Shown: positions 43,942-52,256, counted from the first letter of the stretch. The stretch: 64,000 nucleotides of DNA from Exiguobacterium aurantiacum (GCF_001766415.1 NZ_MKXO01000005.1:124001-188000), one strand, 5' to 3'. Notes: generated from the letters alone by a model not told the origin. Numbers and translations are program-made.

Positions 43942-43956
43942 TTATAATGATTATCA
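43942..43956. promoter_or_regulatory. Fur/PerR-like box upstream of the DMT transporter gene
   Basis: TTATAATGATTATCA is one mismatch from the Fur consensus (TGATAAT-N-ATTATCA) and one mismatch from the PerR consensus (TTATAAT-N-ATTATAA), so the binding protein cannot be decided by eye. It lies between the divergent ATPase and transporter genes. Confidence 0.65.
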
Positions 43957-44021
43957 TGTGAGTCTATTTTATCATCATTCATAACAACTCACAAACTAAA
44001 AGATTAAGGAGATTTCGTGTC

Positions 44022-44966
44022 ATGCAAAATATTTTTCAACGCTCTTGGAGCGTCACGCTGTTGGCGTTGTTCAACACGTTTTTATGGGGCAGTGCTTTCC
44101 CGTTCATTAAATTAAGTTATGAGGCGTTAGACATCGGGGCAGGCGAGTACGGCCAACAACTGTTTTTTGCCGGCGAACGGTTTTTACTGGCCGGTATTCT
44201 GTTGCTCGTGATCAGCCGGCTCGTCTTCAAGCGGCCGATCCGATTGAATGCGGAAAAATTGAAGGCATACGCACACTTAGGGGCGTTCTTGACGTTTTTG
44301 CAATATCTGTTCTTCTATATCGGATTGTCCATCTCGACCGGGGTGCAAGGGTCGATCATCGCCGGCTCGACATCGTTCTTCCAAATGGCGCTCGCACATT
44401 TCCGCTATGAAGATGATCGGTTGAACCGGTTGAAAGGCATCGCGCTCACTCTCGGCTTCTCAGGGATCGTCATCGCGAACTGGCCGACAGCAAGCTCGGA
44501 AATCGGTTTTGGAATCGGTGAGATCCTCCTCATCTTGGCGATGGTGTCTGGCGCGTTCGGGAACTTGGTCGCGAAAGACTACTCGCGACATCATGACGTC
44601 GCCCCGATGACCGCTTGGGCGATGGTGATCGGTTCGCTCGGTCTGTTGATCGTCGGATTTATCCTTGACCCGGGAGGCGTGTTCTTGCCTTACACGGTGA
44701 AGACGCTATTGTTCCTGTTATACCTCGCATTGTTGTCAGCGATCGGTTTCACGTTGTGGAACACGCTCATGAAGCACAACCCGGTGAGCCGGGTGTCGCT
44801 CTATATGTTCTTTGTTCCCTTGTTCGGTGTCTTGTTATCGAGTTTACTGCTCGGTGAGACGATTCCTTGGAACGCGCTCGTCGGGTTACTATTCGTCATC
44901 GCCGGCATCTATTTGTCAACGTATTTTCAAGGTCGTCGTCGACCGGGCGGCTCTATCGCGAAATGA
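44022..44966 (+). CDS. EamA/DMT-superfamily transporter
   Basis: This 314-residue protein has ten hydrophobic helices in two EamA repeats: an N-terminal NTFLWGSAFPFIKL and a C-terminal ALLSAIGFTLWNTLMKHNPV. It is an inner-membrane drug/metabolite transporter of unknown substrate. AAGGAG precedes the ATG. The Fur/PerR-like box about 66 bases upstream suggests iron- or peroxide-linked expression, possibly together with the divergent ATPase. Confidence 0.82.
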   Translation: MQNIFQRSWSVTLLALFNTFLWGSAFPFIKLSYEALDIGAGEYGQQLFFAGERFLLAGILLLVISRLVFKRPIRLNAEKLKAYAHLGAFLTFLQYLFFYIGLSISTGVQGSIIAGSTSFFQMALAHFRYEDDRLNRLKGIALTLGFSGIVIANWPTASSEIGFGIGEILLILAMVSGAFGNLVAKDYSRHHDVAPMTAWAMVIGSLGLLIVGFILDPGGVFLPYTVKTLLFLLYLALLSAIGFTLWNTLMKHNPVSRVSLYMFFVPLFGVLLSSLLLGETIPWNALVGLLFVIAGIYLSTYFQGRRRPGGSIAK

Positions 44967-45100
44967 GTTCGAGGTACAGTTGACGGAAGTTTATTTTCAT
45001 GACAAAATATATTAAAAATTCTGAAAATTTTTCAGTTATGAATCGGTCTTCGTTGTAAAGACTTGCGTACGACAAGTTAACAGAAGGGAGGGTTTGTGCC

Positions 45101-45403
45101 ATGACGAGAAATTTGATTGTCCGAAACATCCTCGTGTCGCGCCAGCCGCGAGACGAGTACGTCAAGTACGTGATGAAGTGCGTGAGTCGCGGATTGAAAG
45201 AACATCACGACCAAGTCGATGTGCGCGCCGTCAGGCAAGGCGATGACATCCAGACGAAGTGGCAAATCAACGATCGTGTCATCGAGGTGACGCTCAAGTC
45301 CGACGTATTGGCATCGCTCGATACGGAGCCGTTCGCTCTCGATGAGGTGTTCATCCGGGCGTTCGAACGAAACGATGTCAGAGTCGGGCCACCAAACGAA
45401 TGA
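45101..45403 (+). CDS. Hypothetical protein, 100 residues
   Basis: This small soluble alpha/beta protein has no family I recognise. It is basic near the start (MTRNLIVRNILVSRQPRDEY) and acidic toward the end. GAAGGGAGGG precedes the ATG, and a strong terminator follows, which supports it being a real gene. Confidence 0.55.
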   Translation: MTRNLIVRNILVSRQPRDEYVKYVMKCVSRGLKEHHDQVDVRAVRQGDDIQTKWQINDRVIEVTLKSDVLASLDTEPFALDEVFIRAFERNDVRVGPPNE

Positions 45404-45410
45404 CAAACGA

Positions 45411-45442
45411 AAAGGATGAATCTCCGCGGAGACTCATCCTTT
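45411..45442. terminator. Bidirectional terminator between the hypothetical and MFS genes
   Basis: AAAGGATGA and TCATCCTTT with inner TCTCC/GGAGA form a 14-bp stem with one mismatch. Confidence 0.88.
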
Positions 45443-45444
45443 AC

Positions 45445-46587
45445 TTATGCTTCGATCGGTTTGGCTTTTGACGTGAACAGGCTGATCGACAGGATGCCGA
45501 GGATCAAGGCGTACATGAGGAAATATACTTCTTTAGGCAACGCGACCCAAAACGCACCGATCATCGGACCGCTGATCGACCCGACACTGAACGAGATGCT
45601 GTACAGCATGTTGCCGGTCGGTAAGAGTGAGCGGGGCAACACTTCCGTCATATGGGCGAGGCCGAGCGAATAAGTAGAACCGAGTCCGGCACCGGCCAAG
45701 GCAAACAAAACGAGCAACCACAAATAGTTGTCGACGGCGAGGTTCGCGAGGGCGAACAAGAGCGTACCGAGCGTCAAGACGATTTGCAGGACGCGTTTCT
45801 TCCCGAAGTGATCGGCGAGCCGTCCGAGCGGCAACTGGACGATGATGGACGCGACGATGAACGTCGTGATGAGCGTGCTCGTCTGTGCGAGCCCGATGTC
45901 GTTGCGGACGGTGAAGATCGGCAAGTTCGCATTCAGGCTCGCTTCAAGAAAGCCGTATGTGAACGCCGGGAGCAGCGTGTACCCGGCACCGATCAAGACG
46001 AGGCGGATGCGTCCGGTCGAATCCGTCTTCACTTTCTCCGCCTCGGGGTACTCGTTGTCGACCTTGAAGATAAGGAAGAGTGATCCGAGACAGAAGAAGA
46101 TCAAGACGAGGAACGGGAGCCAAAAGTGAATATCGACGAGCGGGGCGATCAACGGACCGACCGCAAACCCGAGACTGAACGACATCCCGTAATACGCCAT
46201 CGCCCGGCCGAGACTCCGTTTCTCGCTCACGGACGTGACCCACACTTGCGAGCCGTAGTGAAGCGCCGAGTCCCCGAATCCGATGACGAAGCGCATGACG
46301 GCCCACATGAGCAGTGACGGCCAGAGCGGTAAAAAGAACGTGGCGAGCGCCGTCAACACGATGCCGAGCACGATCGTCGGGCGGAATCCGTATTTGCGGA
46401 CGAACCGTTCGAGTAGCGGCGCCGAGACGATGATGCCCAAATAGAGCATCGTCGCGTTCAGTCCGTTCAGCCAGGCCGGGTTGCCGTCACGTTCGATTAA
46501 TGTGGATAGTAAAGGGATGAGCGCCCCTTGAATCAAGCCTGAAATAAAAACGACGAGCAATAAGATCGAAAAACGAAACCGTTCCAT
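45445..46587 (-). CDS. MFS transporter (12 helices)
   Basis: This 380-residue protein has about 12 membrane helices. It shows the MFS loop motif LLERFVRKYGFRPT between helices 2 and 3, its partner PLGRLADHFGKKRV between helices 8 and 9, and the export-linked GLGSTYSLGLAHM in helix 11. It is probably a drug or metabolite exporter; the substrate is unknown. GAGGTGAAC precedes the ATG. Confidence 0.82.
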   Translation of the reverse strand: MERFRFSILLLVVFISGLIQGALIPLLSTLIERDGNPAWLNGLNATMLYLGIIVSAPLLERFVRKYGFRPTIVLGIVLTALATFFLPLWPSLLMWAVMRFVIGFGDSALHYGSQVWVTSVSEKRSLGRAMAYYGMSFSLGFAVGPLIAPLVDIHFWLPFLVLIFFCLGSLFLIFKVDNEYPEAEKVKTDSTGRIRLVLIGAGYTLLPAFTYGFLEASLNANLPIFTVRNDIGLAQTSTLITTFIVASIIVQLPLGRLADHFGKKRVLQIVLTLGTLLFALANLAVDNYLWLLVLFALAGAGLGSTYSLGLAHMTEVLPRSLLPTGNMLYSISFSVGSISGPMIGAFWVALPKEVYFLMYALILGILSISLFTSKAKPIEA

Positions 46588-46607
46588 AGTTCACCTCATA
46601 TACAAAA

Positions 46608-46634
46608 ATAAAAAGCTGAGAGGTCTCAGCTTTT
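46608..46634 (-). terminator. Intrinsic terminator after the 65-residue gene
   Basis: AAAAGCTGAGA, loop GG, TCTCAGCTTTT. The stop codon of the small gene lies inside the stem. Confidence 0.85.
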
Positions 46635-46823
46635 TGGTTCATCAATCGGTTGGGGAGTATGATTTATTTGCAGTAACTCGTCGTCCCAACTGCCTTGACT
46701 GAATACTTCATCATGGTCTACTTTGTCCGAAACGAATGCGGCTGTCAATAAGATGCTGAGCACGCCTCCGAAAATGATGATTCCCATGACGGTAACGATG
46801 AACACATAGATCGCTGTCATCAT
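46626..46823 (-). CDS. Small membrane protein, 65 residues
   Basis: One long hydrophobic segment (about 3-32, TAIYVFIVTVMGIIIFGGVL onward) is followed by an acidic tail (SDKVDHDEVFSQGSWDDELL). Function is unknown. GAGGTG is spaced for either of two tandem ATGs. A terminator overlaps its end. Confidence 0.5.
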   Translation of the reverse strand: MMTAIYVFIVTVMGIIIFGGVLSILLTAAFVSDKVDHDEVFSQGSWDDELLQINHTPQPIDEPKS

Positions 46824-46873
46824 CGAACACCTCGATTCGTTTTATATACTAAATATTTCCCGAATCGAAATAA

Positions 46874-47405
46874 TTAAAACGAGTGGGCGACACGTTGTCT
46901 AAAGTCGACTGTCGGATAGTACGCTTGTTTGACGAGTGCGTTCGGTCCGAGGCATTTGACGGCGGGACAATGGCACGACAGTGTGGCGTTCAACGCGCTG
47001 TTCGTCCATTGATCGTACGCGTCTTGGAACGACGTATCGTACAACGTGCCGAGTGTGCCGAGTTCGTCTCCGAAGTCGGTGACGATGATCTGACCGTCAA
47101 AAATGTTCGTGTTCAACCGGGAGCGTCCGTCCGGGTCGTTGCGGACCGTCACGTTTTTCGCGGTCGAGAGTCGCCGCAGTAAGGCGCGGTCGGCTTCTGA
47201 GTCCGAGCAGGCGTAAAACGGCAACGTTCCAAACAGCATCCAGACGTTCTCGTCCCGAATGTCGAGTACGTCATGGATAGCTTGACGGATCTCGTCGAGA
47301 GAGGCCGACTCGAGCGCGCTAGCGAAGTCTGCGGGGTACATTGGGTGCAATTCGTGGCGTTGACAACCGAGCGAGACGATTTCCTCGTGAATCTCTTGTG
47401 AACTA
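46874..47405 (-). pseudogene. yfkAB: yfkAB radical-SAM gene, 3' fragment
   Basis: This is the C-terminal half (about 177 residues) of YfkAB, cut from its start by the tnpB element. It begins SSQEIHEEIVSLGCQRHELH and holds the auxiliary-cluster-like cysteines LSCHCPAVKCLGPN near the end. Joined to the 5' fragment without the element it gives an unbroken 372-codon gene, close to the length of B. subtilis YfkAB. An in-frame GTG upstream is not a convincing own start. Confidence 0.85.
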
Positions 47406-47600
47406 CTCACCACTTATTTGCTTCGCAACTTGAAGTGGGAGCTTCTTGGGAAGACCGTGCTTTGACCAGCCACGGTTGTGGACCAAGCTCGTCGGGCAGT
47501 CCCTGCCCTGGAGTGTTTCAGTCGGCGAGACGCAACAGGTTGAGGCTCGCGTTGACGTCGCGGTCATGGTGCGTGCCGCATACGGCGCATGTCCACTCGC
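47386..47600 (-). ncRNA. Predicted omega/reRNA of the tnpB element
   Basis: In IS605-type systems the guide RNA comes from the 3' end of tnpB and the right-end hairpin, and the guide is the host sequence just beyond the right end. Here that would be 47405-47386, inside yfkAB, matching the site next to TTTAAC in an intact gene. The RNA is inferred from the element's layout; its 5' end is not known. Confidence 0.5.
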
Positions 47601-48821
47601 GGACGTGCAGGTCCTTCTTGCCGCCGTTCTCGCCACAGGCCGAACAAACCTGGGTCGAGGCGAACCACGGGTCGGCCTGGATCAGTGTGCGGCCGTGGAA
47701 CCTGCATTTGTAGGCGAGCTGGCGGACGAACTCGCCCCATCCGGCGTCCCCGATCGACTTTGCCAGGCGGCGGTCCTGCATCATCTCCCTCGGTTTCAGC
47801 GTCTCGACGACGACGACTTGGTTCTCGTCGACGATGCGTCGTGACAGCTTGTGGAGGAAGTCATGTCGGCGGTTCCGTACCTTTTCATGCTTTTTGGCCA
47901 ATAGGAGCCGCGCCTTCTCGCGGTTCCGGCTGCCGGGCTTCTTGCGGGAGAGCGCGCGCTGCGCCCGTCTCAGCCGTTCCTCGGCCTCGCGCAGGTTGCG
48001 CGGGTTCGGGACCTTCTCCGTCACGAGCGCGTCGTTCGTCATGACGGCGAAGTGCCCGAGGCCGAGGTCGATCCCGATTTTGTGCTCGGCCGGGACCCAG
48101 GGCTCGTCGGCCTGCTCGACGAGGAGCGACACGAAGAATTTGCCCGTCTTCGTCATCGACACGGTCGCCGACCGGATGGCCCCGTCGAAGATTCGGTGCT
48201 GTGTGAACCGGATGAACCCGACCTTCGGGAGCCGGACCCGGTCCCCCTCGATGCGGATCGTGCCGTGCTGGTTGTTCGTCGTGTAGGAGGCGCGCGATTT
48301 CCGTCTCGACTTGAACACCGGGAAGCCGGCCGTCCCGGCGAAGAACTTCGCGAACGCCGCGTCGAGGTGAAGCTTCGCGTTCGCGAGCGCGAGGCTGTCC
48401 GCCTCACACAGGAACGGGAACAGGGGCTTGTACGAGGCCGGTGTCGGCAGTTTTCGCTTCGGGCCGGTCCCAGCCTTCGCCTCCTCGTGGATGGCGATGC
48501 GGTCCTCGAGCAGCTTGTTGTAGATGAACCGGGCACAGCCGATCGTCCTGACCAGGAAATCGGCCTGTTCCGACGTCGGGTGGAGCCTGTATTTGTAGCC
48601 ATTCAGCATGTCTCCCCCTCCTCTCGGCCGATGATCGTGATGAACGCCTTCCTCATCCGATACCCGCGACGGGGGAAGGGAAATCTGACGGAATCACGAA
48701 CTTATGTTCGTCATATCTGTCACAGGGGTGGCCAAGAAGTTTATGTACGGGCGATTCATCTCCCACCTACGCTGGGCCTCGCCCCAGACGCTTAGAGGTG
48801 GGAGAATTCTCGCTTAATTAT
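47406..48821 (-). mobile_element. IS605/IS1341-type element carrying only tnpB, inserted in yfkAB
   Basis: About 1.4 kb with subterminal hairpins rather than inverted repeats. The left end (right side on this map) has a TCTCCCACCT/AGGTGGGAGA stem at 48759-48805, and the right end has a CCACTT/AAGTGG stem at 47410-47438. There is no target duplication. TTTAAC abuts the left end, as expected where TnpA joins elements 3' of a short target. No tnpA is present, so it is probably moved in trans. Exact edges could shift by a base or two. Confidence 0.85.
47518..48609 (-). CDS. tnpB: TnpB RNA-guided nuclease (IS605/IS1341 type)
   Basis: This 363-residue protein appears intact. RuvC residues are D181 (GIDLGLGHFAV), E269 (VVVVETLKP) and D351 (DRDVNAS), with a zinc ribbon C322-C325/C341-C344 between the last two. 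The helical N-terminal domain (MLNGYKYRLHPTSEQADFLV) is typical. TnpB cuts DNA next to a target-adjacent motif under reRNA guidance and helps the element persist. GAGGAGGGGGAG precedes the ATG. The gene is visibly more GC-rich than its neighbours, suggesting arrival from another background. Confidence 0.95.
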   Translation of the reverse strand: MLNGYKYRLHPTSEQADFLVRTIGCARFIYNKLLEDRIAIHEEAKAGTGPKRKLPTPASYKPLFPFLCEADSLALANAKLHLDAAFAKFFAGTAGFPVFKSRRKSRASYTTNNQHGTIRIEGDRVRLPKVGFIRFTQHRIFDGAIRSATVSMTKTGKFFVSLLVEQADEPWVPAEHKIGIDLGLGHFAVMTNDALVTEKVPNPRNLREAEERLRRAQRALSRKKPGSRNREKARLLLAKKHEKVRNRRHDFLHKLSRRIVDENQVVVVETLKPREMMQDRRLAKSIGDAGWGEFVRQLAYKCRFHGRTLIQADPWFASTQVCSACGENGGKKDLHVREWTCAVCGTHHDRDVNASLNLLRLAD

Positions 48822-49405
48822 GTTAAATGGGGGATTGTCCGCTTGTTGATCATCGTCTCGGCCGATACGATGACCCCTTCGGCCGTGAGGGCTCGGGCAT
48901 TGTCCTTCATCGTCTGAAGCATCTTGAGCCGAGCGGATTCGCTCGGCTTGCGGTCCATCATCGCGAAACCGCCCTCTAAGAAATCGGCGTCCGTTCCCCA
49001 ATTATGAGAAATGTGCAAAACGTCGAGGTAAGGGGTAATAAGATGATAGCGAGATAACGGCAACGTCAAGTTCGAGTTGATCTGTGTGCGGGCACCGCGC
49101 TCCTTAGCGTAGCGTAGAAGCGGGACGACATAGTTTCGAACTGACTTCATCGACAGCATCGGCTCACCGCCCGTGATCGAGAAGGCGCGCAAGTGCTCGA
49201 TCTCGTCGAGGCGCGAAATCAACAGTTCGAGCGGGACCTCGGGTTCTTCCGTTTGATCGAGCATATAGCCGACCGCACAATGCTCGCAGCGCATATTGCA
49301 TAGTTTCGTCGTCGTCACTTCGACGTTCGAGAGAACGAGTCGACCGAACTCGGTTTGATCGAGATACGCTTCCCACGGATCGAACGTCGTCGAGATGTTT
49401 TGCAT
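48822..49405 (-). pseudogene. yfkAB: yfkAB radical-SAM gene, 5' fragment
   Basis: About 194 residues of a radical-SAM protein with the cluster motif CNMRCEHC (CxxxCxxC), SITGGEPM and VLHISHNWGT, very like B. subtilis YfkAB, whose function is unknown. The frame runs into the element and stops two codons after the insertion point. A truncated protein without the C-terminal cysteines is likely inactive. The ATG at 49405 is preceded by AAAGGTGGA. Confidence 0.88.
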
Positions 49406-49446
49406 GTGGATTCCACCTTTTTATCAAGTTACATGAAATAGTATGC

Positions 49447-49452
49447 TATAAT
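49447..49452 (+). promoter_or_regulatory. Extended -10 promoter before the rlmCD operon
   Basis: TGCTATAAT gives a perfect -10 with an upstream TG. It would transcribe the 69-residue gene and the methyltransferase. Confidence 0.55.
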
Positions 49453-49490
49453 AACAACTCTTTGTCACTAAGCGAAGGAGCGATCATGAG

Positions 49491-49700
49491 ATGGGTAAAT
49501 CACGAACAGATACGGCAGGAAAAATGAACGTGTTAAAATCGAGAACGGAGTTACTGTGCTTATCAGTCAACACGTTAGACGAATTCACGACGCCAGAGGA
49601 TTTGCATCGATTGTTAGCTGATATTGATTCCTTACGTGCGAAAGTCGTACGTTACGCCAAAGATTTAGAACAAGTATCTCGAAAGGATGAAACACATTGA
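49491..49700 (+). CDS. Small hypothetical protein upstream of the RNA methyltransferase
   Basis: This 69-residue helical protein is of unknown function (SVNTLDEFTTPEDLHRLLAD, IDSLRAKVVRYAKDLEQVSR). AAGGAG lies 10 bases before the ATG. Its stop overlaps the TTG start of the methyltransferase gene by four bases, so the two are translationally coupled. Confidence 0.55.
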   Translation: MGKSRTDTAGKMNVLKSRTELLCLSVNTLDEFTTPEDLHRLLADIDSLRAKVVRYAKDLEQVSRKDETH

Positions 49701-51073
49701 AATTGATCGTAGGAGAACGTGCAAGCACGAAAGCAGAACGGTTAGGCATTAACGGGGAGGGCATCGCGATGATCAATCGGATGGTCATCTTTATCCCGAA
49801 CCTGTTACCAGGGGAACGAGCCGATATCGAAATCACGCGCATCGAACGAAACTATGCCGAGGCGCGGGTCACGAAGCGACACAACGACTCGCCGGACCGG
49901 GTCAAACCGCCGTGTCCAATTTATGACGAATGTGGCGGTTGCCAGATTCAACATATGAGTTCACGTCTGCAAATGGACTATAAAGAAGATATCGTCCGCA
50001 ACGCGTTCCGTCAGAAGACGAAGTTGAACGTCGATAAGTCCGATATCCGTCCGACGAAAGGGATGGAAAACCCTTGGTACTATCGTAATAAGTCCCAATT
50101 CCCGTTGTCAGTCCAACGCGGCGAAATCGTCTCAGGCCTCTACAAGCCGAACTCGAACGACCTCGTGCCGATCGAGCACTGCATGGTGCAACAACGTGAT
50201 ACGACGAACGTCAACAACGCTATCGTCCGTATTTTGAACGAGCTCGACATCCCGGTCTATGACGCGAGACGTGACGTCGGTTTTGCCCGGACGATCGTCG
50301 TCCGTTCAGGTTACAAGACGAACGACGTTCAAGTCGTTCTCGTCGTCGGGAGTGAGGACGTACCGAACTTGGATACGCTCAGCGACCGCATCATGGAATT
50401 GCCGAACGTCGTCTCGTTCCATATCAACATCAACTCGAACCGGTCGGGCGTCATCTTCGGTTACCGAACGGTCCACATCGCCGGTCAAGATAAGATGGAC
50501 GAGCAGCTAGACGACGTGCATTACCACTTGTCGCCACGTGCTTTCTTCCAACTCAATCCGGCCCAAACCGAAGTCATGTACCGTGAAGTCGTCGAGGCGG
50601 CCGGTCTGACTGGTGAAGAACGCGTCATCGATGCGTACGCCGGTGTCGGTTCAATCGGACTTTGGCTCGCACCGCACGCGAAAGAGATTCGCGGGATGGA
50701 AGTCGTACCTGAAGCGGTTGAAGACGCAAATGCTCACATGCGTGAGAACGGCTACAATCATGCGACATACGTCGAGGGGCGCGCTGAACATTGGATTCCG
50801 CGCTGGGTGAAAGACGGGTGGATTCCTGACGTCATCGTCGTCGACCCGCCGCGAACAGGTGTGGACCATCAGCTCCTAAACGCGATGATTTCTTCGAAAG
50901 CGAAACGGATCGTCTACGTGTCATGTAACCCGCAGACGCTCGTGCGCGACGCGGATCAACTCATGAAAGCCGATTATAAGGTCAACTACGTCCAACCGTA
51001 CGATATGTTCCCGCAAACGGCTCACGTCGAATCGATTGTCGTCTTCGAGAAAAAGAAGAAGAAAAAATATTGA
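49697..51073 (+). CDS. 23S rRNA (uracil-C5)-methyltransferase, RlmCD/RumA type
   Basis: This 458-residue enzyme has an N-terminal TRAM domain (about 1-60), a [4Fe-4S] cysteine set (PPCPIYDECGGCQIQH plus a later Cys) and a C-terminal Rossmann domain. The catalytic Cys/Glu region is YVSCNPQTLVRD, with DPPRTGVD before it. It methylates C5 of uridines in 23S rRNA; in Bacillus one enzyme (RlmCD) modifies U747 and U1939. The TTG start has AAAGGATG 8 bases upstream. Confidence 0.9.
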   Translation: MKLIVGERASTKAERLGINGEGIAMINRMVIFIPNLLPGERADIEITRIERNYAEARVTKRHNDSPDRVKPPCPIYDECGGCQIQHMSSRLQMDYKEDIVRNAFRQKTKLNVDKSDIRPTKGMENPWYYRNKSQFPLSVQRGEIVSGLYKPNSNDLVPIEHCMVQQRDTTNVNNAIVRILNELDIPVYDARRDVGFARTIVVRSGYKTNDVQVVLVVGSEDVPNLDTLSDRIMELPNVVSFHININSNRSGVIFGYRTVHIAGQDKMDEQLDDVHYHLSPRAFFQLNPAQTEVMYREVVEAAGLTGEERVIDAYAGVGSIGLWLAPHAKEIRGMEVVPEAVEDANAHMRENGYNHATYVEGRAEHWIPRWVKDGWIPDVIVVDPPRTGVDHQLLNAMISSKAKRIVYVSCNPQTLVRDADQLMKADYKVNYVQPYDMFPQTAHVESIVVFEKKKKKKY

Positions 51074-51081
51074 CGGGACCG

Positions 51082-51119
51082 TGAAAACGCTTGTAAAGAA
51101 AACGTTTTCACGTTATAGT
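51082..51119 (+). promoter_or_regulatory. cdd promoter overlapped by two cre-like sites
   Basis: TTGTAA (51091-51096) and TATAGT (51114-51119) form a promoter with a 17-base spacer. TGAAAACGCTTGTA (51082-51095) and AGAAAACGTTTTCA (51097-51110) each match the cre consensus TGWAARCGYTWNCW at 13 of 14 positions. Binding by CcpA should block cdd transcription when preferred sugars are present. The same bases can form a hairpin that may end the upstream transcript. Confidence 0.65.
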
Positions 51120-51167
51120 TCAGATGTCAGACTTCTTTTTTAAATTCAAGAAGCGGAGGAACATTCA

Positions 51168-51575
51168 ATGATTCCACATGAAAAAGTTCAAGAGCTCGTT
51201 CATAAGGCGATTGACGCGCGGTCGCGCGCATATACACCTTACTCGAAGTTCAACGTCGGTGCCGTCGTCATCGATGAGACGGGTAAGGAAATCTTAGGTT
51301 GTAACGTCGAGAACGCGTCGTACGGTTTGTCGATGTGTGCGGAACGGACTGCCATCTTCAAGGCGGTGTCGGAAGGCAGCAAGTCGATCGACACGGTCGT
51401 CGTCGTCGGAGACACGGAAGGCCCGATCTCGCCATGCGGCGCTTGTCGTCAAGTCATCGCCGAGTTTGCGAGTGACGACTTCACGTTGATCTTGGCCAAC
51501 ATGGCCGGTGAGACGAAAGTGATGACAAAAGAAGAGATGCTGCCATACGGCTTCTCGCCAAAAGACTTAACATGA
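51168..51575 (+). CDS. cdd: Cytidine deaminase
   Basis: This 135-residue zinc enzyme deaminates cytidine and deoxycytidine for nucleoside salvage. The zinc site is Cys in SYGLSMCAERTA (with the catalytic Glu) and PCGACRQV. Length fits the homotetrameric Bacillus type. AAGCGGAGG precedes the ATG. Two cre-like sites cover the promoter. Confidence 0.95.
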   Translation: MIPHEKVQELVHKAIDARSRAYTPYSKFNVGAVVIDETGKEILGCNVENASYGLSMCAERTAIFKAVSEGSKSIDTVVVVGDTEGPISPCGACRQVIAEFASDDFTLILANMAGETKVMTKEEMLPYGFSPKDLT

Positions 51576-51613
51576 AAATAAGGATGCGGACAAAGTTGTC
51601 CGCATCCTTATTT
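51576..51613. terminator. Strong bidirectional terminator after cdd
   Basis: A perfect 18-bp stem (AAATAAGGATGCGGACAA with its complement) and a 2-base loop, shared with the convergent small gene. Confidence 0.95.
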
Positions 51614-51817
51614 GTTGCCGTCATATTTTTTCTCGCTGACTGAGTCGTCTTTTGAGTGGCGCTTTCGTTTTTCGTCTTTCACTTTTTGATTCAGCTCTTC
51701 GACCGGGATCGGGTCGACCGTCTCCATGCCTTCTTGGTCAAAGATGCTCTCTTTGTCCGTATCGACGGCGTCCGGATTATCGAACGGTCGTTTTGACGGT
51801 TGTTCCTGCTTCTTCAT
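51608..51817 (-). CDS. Small charged hypothetical protein
   Basis: This 69-residue hydrophilic protein, probably disordered, is rich in Lys, Asp and Glu (ELNQKVKDEKRKRHSKDDSV). There is no recognised family. The ATG at 51817 has GGAGG at 8 bases; an ATG 6 bases earlier is too close to it. Confidence 0.5.
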   Translation of the reverse strand: MKKQEQPSKRPFDNPDAVDTDKESIFDQEGMETVDPIPVEELNQKVKDEKRKRHSKDDSVSEKKYDGNK

Positions 51818-51941
51818 CTCCATCGCCTCCTTCTTTGAGTGTTATTCCACTTCCGTATTTTGTGTAAACGCTTTAGAAAAGTGTTTCAAGTTTCGGGAAC
51901 AGTGGAATTATCTGTGCATAGTGACTAAGGAGGGGTATTGG

Positions 51942-52229
51942 ATGGATAAGAAAGTATTGATGGGGATCGTGCTCGGTGTGGCTGGTGCTGCACTCGTCGC
52001 GCCGAAAGTCGCAGCGCTGTTGACGCAAGACCAAGAGGATAACACGTGGAGCAAGATGGACAAGATGGAAAGTGTCGATTCCGATAAAGACGAGGCGGAA
52101 GCAGGGTTGACGCAACTCGACTCGAATCATCGGGCCGAGTGGCAAGCGAACGGGTTCCCGCAGACACACGCCGAACGCGAGCGGCTCATGAATGAATCAG
52201 ATGATGCCTATAAAGGCAAAGATATTTAA
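51942..52229 (+). CDS. Small exported or membrane-anchored acidic protein
   Basis: This 95-residue protein has an N-terminal hydrophobic helix (about 4-25, VLMGIVLGVAGAALVAPKVA) and a hydrophilic acidic remainder (KMESVDSDKDEAEAGLTQLD). Function is unknown. AAGGAGGGG precedes the ATG; longer frames upstream lack a ribosome site. Confidence 0.55.
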   Translation: MDKKVLMGIVLGVAGAALVAPKVAALLTQDQEDNTWSKMDKMESVDSDKDEAEAGLTQLDSNHRAEWQANGFPQTHAERERLMNESDDAYKGKDI

Positions 52230-52256
52230 AAAGAGGCAGCCGCGGCTGCCTCTTTT
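52229..52256. terminator. Bidirectional terminator between the small gene and the kinase gene
   Basis: AAAGAGGCAGCC, loop GC, GGCTGCCTCTTT. Confidence 0.92.

Noticed and set aside
45000-45100. AT-rich gap before the 100-residue hypothetical gene as a regulatory RNA
   Set aside because: No stable hairpin or terminator visible; only an ordinary AT-rich upstream region.
46874-47413. 3' yfkAB fragment as an independent gene
   Set aside because: It begins inside the mobile element at a GTG without a good ribosome site, and joins in frame to the 5' fragment when the element is removed.
48052-48795. 247-codon plus-strand frame opposite tnpB
   Set aside because: A GC-rich shadow of tnpB with low-complexity Arg/Glu/Asp content; tnpB has intact catalytic motifs.
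51863-51876. cre-like TGTAAACGCTTTAG before the gene at 51942
   Set aside because: Only 12 of 14 consensus positions, with the mismatches at the 3' end; too weak alone.
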